This document shows positions 58,175 through 64,000 of a stretch of 64,000 nt of DNA, piece after piece. Position 1 is the first letter of the stretch; every line of letters begins with the position of its first letter. The DNA is taken from NCBI GenBank assembly GCA_946549035.1, contig CAMNQH010000002.1:39977-103976 (forward strand), written 5' to 3'. Both the position numbers and the translations under genes were made by a program. Under the pieces are notes generated by a model. That model did no database searches and was not told the origin of the DNA. It saw nothing but the letters and a program-made list of their open reading frames with translations. The stretch is from an uncultured Lachnospiraceae bacterium (lineage in GTDB: Bacteria; Bacillota; Clostridia; Lachnospirales; Lachnospiraceae).

Positions 58175-59011
58175 ATGGAGAATTTACAGCTTCAAAAAAT
58201 AGCCAATGAAATCCGCAAAGGAATTGTAACTGCTGTCTACAGCGCAAAGTCAGGGCATCCGGGGGGCTCTCTTTCAGCGGCGGACATCTTTACCTATCTC
58301 TATTTTGAAGAGATGAACGTGGATCCTGTACATCCCAGAAAGCCGGACAGAGATCGCTTTGTTTTATCCAAAGGGCATGTGGCTCCTGGACTGTACGCAG
58401 CCTTAGCCCACCGTGGATTCTTTCCGGTGGCGGATCTGTCCTCCTTGCGTCATGTGGGTTCCTACCTGCAGGGACATCCGGACATGAAGTGCATTCCCGG
58501 GGTTGATATGTCCACCGGTTCTTTGGGGCAAGGATTTTCCGCAGCAGTGGGAATGGCCGCGGCAGGTAAGCTGGATAATCAGAATTACCGGGTGTATGCG
58601 CTGGCTGGCGACGGGGAGATTCAGGAAGGCCAGATTTGGGAAGCATCTATGTTCGCAGGACACCGCAAACTGGATAATCTGGTGCTTATTGTAGATAACA
58701 ACGGCCTGCAGATTGACGGCAAAATTGAAGAGGTTTGTTCACCCTATCCAATTGACAAAAAATTTGAAGCGTTCAATTTCCATGTGATCACCATTGACGG
58801 ACATGATTTCGATGCTATTCGGGGGGCGTTCAGGGAAGCACGGAAAATAAAAGGAATGCCTACGGCAATCATCGCCAATACCGTAAAAGGAAAAGGCGTC
58901 TCCTTTATGGAGAATCAAGCCTCCTGGCACGGCAGTGCACCCAACGAAGAACAATATAAGGCGGCGATGGAAGAATTGGAAAAGGCAGGTGAAGCATTAT
59001 GTCAGAAGTAA
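58175..59011 (+). CDS. transketolase, N-terminal subunit
   Basis: GHPGGSLSAADIFTYLYF, LAGDGEIQEGQIWEASMFAGHRKLDNLVLIVDNNGLQIDG; start ATG 58175. Confidence 0.95.
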   Translation: MENLQLQKIANEIRKGIVTAVYSAKSGHPGGSLSAADIFTYLYFEEMNVDPVHPRKPDRDRFVLSKGHVAPGLYAALAHRGFFPVADLSSLRHVGSYLQGHPDMKCIPGVDMSTGSLGQGFSAAVGMAAAGKLDNQNYRVYALAGDGEIQEGQIWEASMFAGHRKLDNLVLIVDNNGLQIDGKIEEVCSPYPIDKKFEAFNFHVITIDGHDFDAIRGAFREARKIKGMPTAIIANTVKGKGVSFMENQASWHGSAPNEEQYKAAMEELEKAGEALCQK

Positions 59012-59937
59012 AGAAGATTGCAACAAGAGAGAGCTACGGTAATGCTTTGGTTGAACTGGGAAAAATACACGAAGAATTGGTAGTACTGGATGCAGATCTG
59101 GCCGGGGCCACAAAGACCGGTATGTTCAAAAAAGCATTTCCGGAACGTTTTTTTGACTGCGGTATTGCAGAGGCTAACATGACCGGTATTGCAGCAGGCT
59201 TCGCTGCTTGCGGCAAAGTGCCTTTCATGAGTTCCTTTGCCATGTTTGCGGCTGGACGGGCGTTTGAACAGGTGCGTAATTCCATTGGATATCCCCATTT
59301 GAATGTAAAAATTGGCGCCAGCCATGCCGGTATTTCAGTAGGCGAGGACGGAGCGTCTCATCAGTGCAATGAAGATATTGCCCTGATGCGTATGATACCG
59401 GGGATGGTAGTGATTAACCCCTGTGATGATGTGGAAGCAAGAGCGGCTGTAAAAGCGGCTTATGAATATGACGGGCCCGTATATTTGAGATTTGGAAGGC
59501 TTGCGATCCCAGTGATCAATGATGAAAATAAGTATGAATTTGAAATAGGAAAAGGCATCGTATTGAAGGAGGGCAAGGATGTAACGATTATTGCCACAGG
59601 CCTTTGTGTATATGAGGCGCTGGGGGCTGCCCGGATGCTGGAAGAAGATGGAATAGATGCGGAAGTGCTAAATATCCATACGATCAAACCTTTGGATGAA
59701 GCGCTGGTTTTAGCTTCGGCAGCGAAAACAAAAAAGGTGGTAACCGTTGAAGAGCATTCCGTCATTGGGGGACTGGGAAGTGCAGTTTGTGATGTGCTAT
59801 GTGAAAAAGCCCCCACCCAAGTTATGAAAATTGGCATTCAGGATGTGTTTGGAGAGTCGGGACCTGCAGTAGAGCTGATTCAAAAGTATGGACTGGATGC
59901 AGAAAATATTTACAAAAAAGTAAAAGCGTATATATAA
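58999..59937 (+). CDS. transketolase, C-terminal subunit
   Basis: DADLAGATKTGMFKKAFPERFFDCGIAEANMTGIAAGFA; GASHAGISVGEDGASHQCNED. Confidence 0.95.
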   Translation: MSEVKKIATRESYGNALVELGKIHEELVVLDADLAGATKTGMFKKAFPERFFDCGIAEANMTGIAAGFAACGKVPFMSSFAMFAAGRAFEQVRNSIGYPHLNVKIGASHAGISVGEDGASHQCNEDIALMRMIPGMVVINPCDDVEARAAVKAAYEYDGPVYLRFGRLAIPVINDENKYEFEIGKGIVLKEGKDVTIIATGLCVYEALGAARMLEEDGIDAEVLNIHTIKPLDEALVLASAAKTKKVVTVEEHSVIGGLGSAVCDVLCEKAPTQVMKIGIQDVFGESGPAVELIQKYGLDAENIYKKVKAYI

Positions 59938-59954
59938 TAACAAGAAATTCATGA

Positions 59955-59985
59955 GCTGTCACCAAAAGGTGGCAGCTTTTTTGTT
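59955..59985 (+). terminator. intrinsic terminator after transketolase
   Basis: AGCTGTCACC-AAAA-GGTGGCAGCTTTTTT. Confidence 0.9.
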
Positions 59986-60078
59986 GCCTGCTGTCGAAAA
60001 ATTATAAAATGCCGTGACAGGAATTTCCAAAAAAATAAGACATGCTATGCTATAGTATGGGGCAAAGAATCAGAAAGG

Positions 60079-61773
60079 GTGAAAATAATGATTGAAATCA
60101 TTTATAAGGACTCTGCAAAAGACGGCGGAACCGTAATTGTAAAACCGCCTAAAAATATACGTCAGATCGGAAGCCCCCGAGGCAGGCATAAAATTTATAT
60201 GGAAGATTATGTATATACCTTTCTTCATTCGGCAGCCTTTGAGGGAGGAAAGCAGAAACGGGCGGCAGTTCTTTTGGGGAAAAGCGAGGTTTCCCAAGAT
60301 ATACGTTATACTTTTATCAGCAGCGCGATTCTCTGTGAAGATTTCATTTTCCGAGAGGAAGGAATTTTGTTTGATGAAAGCTGTTGGGAATACATATACA
60401 AAGAAATCAAACAGTATTTTGACGGTCAGGATATCGTGGGGTGGTTTTTGGGAGCCGCAGGTTTTCCCTTAGAACTTTCCCCGGCGATAGAAGCCGCTCA
60501 CCGAAAATATTTTGCAGGAAGGGATAAGGTGCTCTTTTTGTCGGAACCATCGGAAGGAGAGGATCTGTTCTTTGCGTATGAGCAAGGAATTTTGCAAAAA
60601 AAGGAAGGATATTATATTTATTATGAAAAAAATTTGCCTATGCAGGAATATATGGTAAGTATTCGAGAACAGGCAAGAGAACGGGAAGGAGGAATAGAAA
60701 CCCGTATTTATCCGGATGCACCCAAAAACCTGCAGGAAGATTTTATAAAAATTCCGGAACAGGGAAGATTGCTTTCCCAATCAGTGCCGGGAGAGACGTC
60801 ACAAGAGCCGGCGTCTGTTCAGGAAATCAGCGAGAAGGAAAAATCATCTTTCTTGGAAAAAAAGGAAGAGGAGACAGAGAATCAGCCGGAAGCCTTTTTT
60901 TATTCAGATCAAAAAGAGGAGAAGAATGCTGCTGCAGGAAAAATGTCTGCGGACGAGGCGATTCGAAAATACCGGAGTATGCTGCAGGGCAAGAAGGCTC
61001 CTCTTCCTCAGCGTCGTATGAGTCCGCTGCTGTATATGGCGGCGGCAGCGGCAATGGTAATTTTGTGCGTGATTGGCATTACAACCGTTAATAATTATGA
61101 AAAAATGCAGCAAGTGGAACAAGTGCTTTCTGTGATTTCTGGGGATTCAAACGCAAAACAACAGGAAGACGTTAAAGGCACGGATCTTGTGGTAACATCC
61201 ATACCCGGAGAGGTGACGCAGCAAGAGGAGAAGAAGGAACAACAGCCAGAATCAGAGGGGGAACAGCAGACGGCAGCAAATCAGGGAGAGGAAAACCAAA
61301 AGGAAGAACAGCCAGCCGGTGCAGACGAGAATCCTCAATCCCCGACGGATCAGGAACAAAGTACAGAAACAGGAAATCAGCCGAAAGGAGAAGAAAATCA
61401 AGGGGAAGCTGCTGCTACAGATCAGGGAGAACCCAAGGAGCCAGAGGGCCAGGAAGGGGAAACCCAAGTGACGCAGGGGCCGGATAGCCAGAAAGGGGAG
61501 ACTTCCGATGGCCAAGAAGGAGAGGCCTCCGAGGGTCAGGAAGGAGAGACTTCCGATGGTCAAGGAGAGGAATCGCCAGAGGGGGAAGCTCAAACAACAG
61601 CCGCTCAAGCATATTTAGACCAAGGATATTATATTGTTCAGCCTGGAGACAAGTTGGAATTGATTTGCAAAAAAATATATAACACCACCGCCATGCTGGA
61701 CAAGTTGTGTGAAATAAACGGAATTACAGATGTGGATAAAATTTTTGCAGGACAAAAACTGGTACTTCCCTAA
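60079..61773 (+). CDS. membrane-anchored LysM protein with N-terminal JAMM/MPN-resembling domain
   Basis: C-terminal LysM (YYIVQPGDKLELICKKIYNTTAMLDKLCEINGITDVDKIFAGQKLVLP); one TM; Glu/Gln/Gly-rich linker. Start GTG 60079 or ATG 60088. Confidence 0.85.
   Translation: MKIMIEIIYKDSAKDGGTVIVKPPKNIRQIGSPRGRHKIYMEDYVYTFLHSAAFEGGKQKRAAVLLGKSEVSQDIRYTFISSAILCEDFIFREEGILFDESCWEYIYKEIKQYFDGQDIVGWFLGAAGFPLELSPAIEAAHRKYFAGRDKVLFLSEPSEGEDLFFAYEQGILQKKEGYYIYYEKNLPMQEYMVSIREQAREREGGIETRIYPDAPKNLQEDFIKIPEQGRLLSQSVPGETSQEPASVQEISEKEKSSFLEKKEEETENQPEAFFYSDQKEEKNAAAGKMSADEAIRKYRSMLQGKKAPLPQRRMSPLLYMAAAAAMVILCVIGITTVNNYEKMQQVEQVLSVISGDSNAKQQEDVKGTDLVVTSIPGEVTQQEEKKEQQPESEGEQQTAANQGEENQKEEQPAGADENPQSPTDQEQSTETGNQPKGEENQGEAAATDQGEPKEPEGQEGETQVTQGPDSQKGETSDGQEGEASEGQEGETSDGQGEESPEGEAQTTAAQAYLDQGYYIVQPGDKLELICKKIYNTTAMLDKLCEINGITDVDKIFAGQKLVLP
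61490..61573 (+). repeat. in-frame 24-bp repeats encoding GETSDGQE/GEASEGQE
   Basis: GETSDGQEGEASEGQEGETSDGQG in the linker of the LysM protein. Confidence 0.7.
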
Positions 61774-61837
61774 AACGTGGAAATGGGATATAATAGAAAA
61801 ATCTATGGTTTATGGAATTACATCGGAGGAATGCAGT

Positions 61838-63019
61838 GTGCCAAAAAAAACATATCGCCTGGCCGGAGAAGAAGTAGAACAGTTAGAGAAGAAAATTCGA
61901 AAACATAGAAGAAAAATCGTCAGAATTATTTTATTTCTCGCTGTTTTGGCTTTGATTGCAGCCGGAAGCCTTTATTACATATATGAGACGAAAGTATATG
62001 GGGATTTTCAGGTGTTGGAGTCAGCAGAACGGGAAGATTCGGCCGGCACAATGTTTGCAGAATTTAATGGAAATATATTAAAGTACAGCAATGACGGAGC
62101 ATTCTATATAGATGCCAGGAATCGTCTGATTTGGAATCAGACCTATGAGATGCAGTCGCCCATATTGGATATCTGCGAGGGGTATGTGGCGATTGCAGAA
62201 CAAAACGGCAAAACAATTTATATTATGGATGTATCCGGCCCCTGTGGAGAGATTCATACGAATCGTCCGATCCGGCAAGTGCATGTAGCGAACCAGGGGA
62301 TGGTAACGGTACTAATGGAAGAGGAGGGGACAGGATACATTCAGCTATACGATAAAGAAGGCAATTTTTTGGCGGAAGGGGAGCTAAACAGCAAAAACAG
62401 CGGTTATCCCTTGGACATCAGCATTTCTAATGACGGAAAGAAAATGGCGGTTGCCATGTTAGATCCCAACGAAGGGAATGTGAAGACGACAGTGGCCTTT
62501 TACAATTTCGGCTCTGTGGGGCAGAATGAGATTGATAATATTGTAAGCAGCTATCCATACAGTGACGTAGTAATTCCCAAAATTGAATTTGTTACAAATG
62601 ACATAGCGGTGGCCTTTGGGGATACCAAACTGATTATTTATGAAGGCAGTCAGAAGCCGGTGGTAAAGAAGGAGATGGAGATCGGGCAGGAAATCAGAAG
62701 TATTTTTTATAACCATCACTATATTGGTCTGGTATTTGAAAAAGAAAACAGCCAGCAGTCATATGCAGCGCAAATATATGATTTTAACGGAAAAAAGATT
62801 CGTACCTTTGAGTTTTCTATGGAATATGACGCCATTGAATTTTTGGGGAATGACGAAGTGTGTATTCGCAATAATCTGGAATGTACGATTTATACATTAC
62901 GGGGGACGCAGCGGTTTCATTATAACTTCGAAAAAAATATTTATAAGGTTATCCATGCAATTGGGAGAAGATATATTTTTCTCATGGACGGAACGACAGA
63001 TAAAGTAATATTGAAATAG
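61838..63019 (+). CDS. DUF5711-like membrane-anchored beta-propeller-like protein
   Basis: N-terminal TM RIILFLAVLALIAAGSLYYIY and beta-rich repeats; likely GTG start 61838 after GGAGGA. Confidence 0.75.
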   Translation: MPKKTYRLAGEEVEQLEKKIRKHRRKIVRIILFLAVLALIAAGSLYYIYETKVYGDFQVLESAEREDSAGTMFAEFNGNILKYSNDGAFYIDARNRLIWNQTYEMQSPILDICEGYVAIAEQNGKTIYIMDVSGPCGEIHTNRPIRQVHVANQGMVTVLMEEEGTGYIQLYDKEGNFLAEGELNSKNSGYPLDISISNDGKKMAVAMLDPNEGNVKTTVAFYNFGSVGQNEIDNIVSSYPYSDVVIPKIEFVTNDIAVAFGDTKLIIYEGSQKPVVKKEMEIGQEIRSIFYNHHYIGLVFEKENSQQSYAAQIYDFNGKKIRTFEFSMEYDAIEFLGNDEVCIRNNLECTIYTLRGTQRFHYNFEKNIYKVIHAIGRRYIFLMDGTTDKVILK

Positions 63020-63043
63020 CATACTACAGGAGATGAGACAGTA

Positions 63044-63763
63044 ATGAACGTTTTTTTGATAGCGGTGTTGTTGATTTTAATTAGTTCTGCAGTTATCGGG
63101 TATTGGCGCGGATTTGTCCGAATCGCTCTTTCTCTGGTCTCTATGGTGTTTTTGATTATACTGGTGTCCTGGGCGACCCCTCACATTACGGAATTCCTAA
63201 AGGAACATACTAATATTTATCAAGACTTAGAGGAAACATGTACCAAAAGAATCCGCTTTGCTATGGAAGATACCATGGATCATCATGGAGAGGAATGGGA
63301 AGTGCCGGGAGGCGTTCATCCAGAGTTGGCAGGAGGACTTCCGATTCCGGAGGAATGGGTGGAACAAATTTTGGAGAAAGCCAAAGATACGGTGTCTCAT
63401 ACTGTGGAGGAAAACGGGCTTTATCAACAGGCAGGCTCCTATCTTGCGGACTGGATTCTTCGGGGAATTGTTTTTTTTGTGACATATTTCCTTTGCTCTA
63501 TTGTGCTGCGGCTGGTGATAGGCCTTTTGGATGTTGTGACCCGACTCCCGGTGGTTAAAGGCGTAAATCGTGCATTGGGGGCTGTGATGGGCTTGCTCCA
63601 GGGATTGCTTTTGATCTGGCTTTTGATGTTTTTTGTTGCGATTGCCTGCACCAGTCATTTTGGTCAGATGCTTTTGGGGTATATTCAGGAAAGTGCGATT
63701 TTGTCCTGGTTATATCAAAATAATATAATATTATATTTCTTTCATTATATGTTTGGATTATAG
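63044..63763 (+). CDS. CvpA family protein
   Basis: Multi-TM; ILISSAVIGYWRGFVRIALSLVSMVFLIILVSWATP N-terminus. Confidence 0.85.
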   Translation: MNVFLIAVLLILISSAVIGYWRGFVRIALSLVSMVFLIILVSWATPHITEFLKEHTNIYQDLEETCTKRIRFAMEDTMDHHGEEWEVPGGVHPELAGGLPIPEEWVEQILEKAKDTVSHTVEENGLYQQAGSYLADWILRGIVFFVTYFLCSIVLRLVIGLLDVVTRLPVVKGVNRALGAVMGLLQGLLLIWLLMFFVAIACTSHFGQMLLGYIQESAILSWLYQNNIILYFFHYMFGL

Positions 63764-63844
63764 TAAAGCCTTGGGTCGACTGGCATTTGATTCGAGAAGG
63801 CTCATAAGGAATGGAAAAAAATATAAAAACTTGTCCAAAAAGTG

Positions 63845-63873
63845 TTGACAGGTTAAAAAAAAGGTGTTAATAT
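63845..63873 (+). promoter_or_regulatory. consensus-like promoter P1
   Basis: TTGACA (63845-63850), 17-nt spacer, TAATAT (63868-63873). Confidence 0.7.
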
Positions 63874-63878
63874 AAAGT

Positions 63879-63907
63879 TCCACCGCGCGACGCGGGGGAG
63901 CTTTTTT
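63879..63907 (+). terminator. terminator-like hairpin at the predicted P1 start site
   Basis: TCCACCGCG-CGA-CGCGGGGGA (one A/G mismatch) then GCTTTTTT. Confidence 0.65.
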
Positions 63908-63973
63908 CTTGGGAGACCATATAATAGGAACTATCCAGTAAAAAGAAAAAATGTAAAAAAATGAAAAAAGTTG

Positions 63974-64000
63974 TTGACAAGTGAGAACAGACATGGTAAT
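63974..64000 (+). promoter_or_regulatory. second promoter P2, truncated by the window end
   Basis: TTGACA (63974-63979), 17 nt, TAAT.. at the last bases. Confidence 0.5.

Noticed and set aside
57508-59937. Fructose-6-phosphate aldolase plus split transketolase as a special sulfosugar pathway
   Set aside because: Transaldolase-like and split transketolase genes are a common non-oxidative pentose phosphate arrangement in Firmicutes; no sulfo-specific gene nearby.
61252-61608. Minus-strand ORF rich in Leu/Phe/Pro (LSFLTLGGLSFLAIGSLPFLAIRPL)
   Set aside because: Antisense shadow of the repetitive Glu/Gly/Gln linker in the LysM gene; no SD or promoter.

Overview
The 64 kb window looks like a chromosomal segment from an anaerobic gut-type Firmicute, probably Lachnospiraceae (judged from gene content and style only). 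It is densely coding: about 58 credible protein genes, one tRNA-Ser(CGA), and several intrinsic terminators and promoter-like sites. I saw no CRISPR array, prophage, IS element or rRNA; the right edge ends in a promoter pair that may serve a gene outside the window. Main blocks: (1) a tight six-gene operon at 3008-7618 with thiolase, DUF35 Zn-ribbon/OB-fold protein, an ACP whose usual DSL motif reads ASV, phosphate butyryl/acyltransferase, a dedicated AcpS and butyrate kinase; (2) an OmpR-type two-component system divergent from a large solute-binding lipoprotein, two sugar-type ABC permeases, an HlyD/MFP-like adaptor and an orphan membrane protein, with a compound inverted/direct-repeat operator candidate between them; (3) a GH43/GH35-like/GH3 glycan region; (4) a Crp/Fnr regulator divergent from an orphan flavin reductase, with a perfect 14-bp palindrome between them; (5) a HigBA-like toxin-antitoxin pair; (6) a CoA-disulfide reductase-rhodanese-sulfite reductase-ferredoxin fusion coupled to an MBL-fold protein; (7) an AT-rich two-gene accessory island (37.06-38.69 kb); (8) a PRD regulator divergent from an aldolase/Fe-ADH/MFS/2-hydroxyacid dehydrogenase/OYE operon; (9) a housekeeping tail (gdhA, deoB, pfk, dnaX, ybaB, recR, transaldolase, split transketolase, LysM, CvpA). 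The best candidates for an undescribed system are (1), then (2), (6) and (7). All homology calls come from reading the translated proteins; no searches were run.
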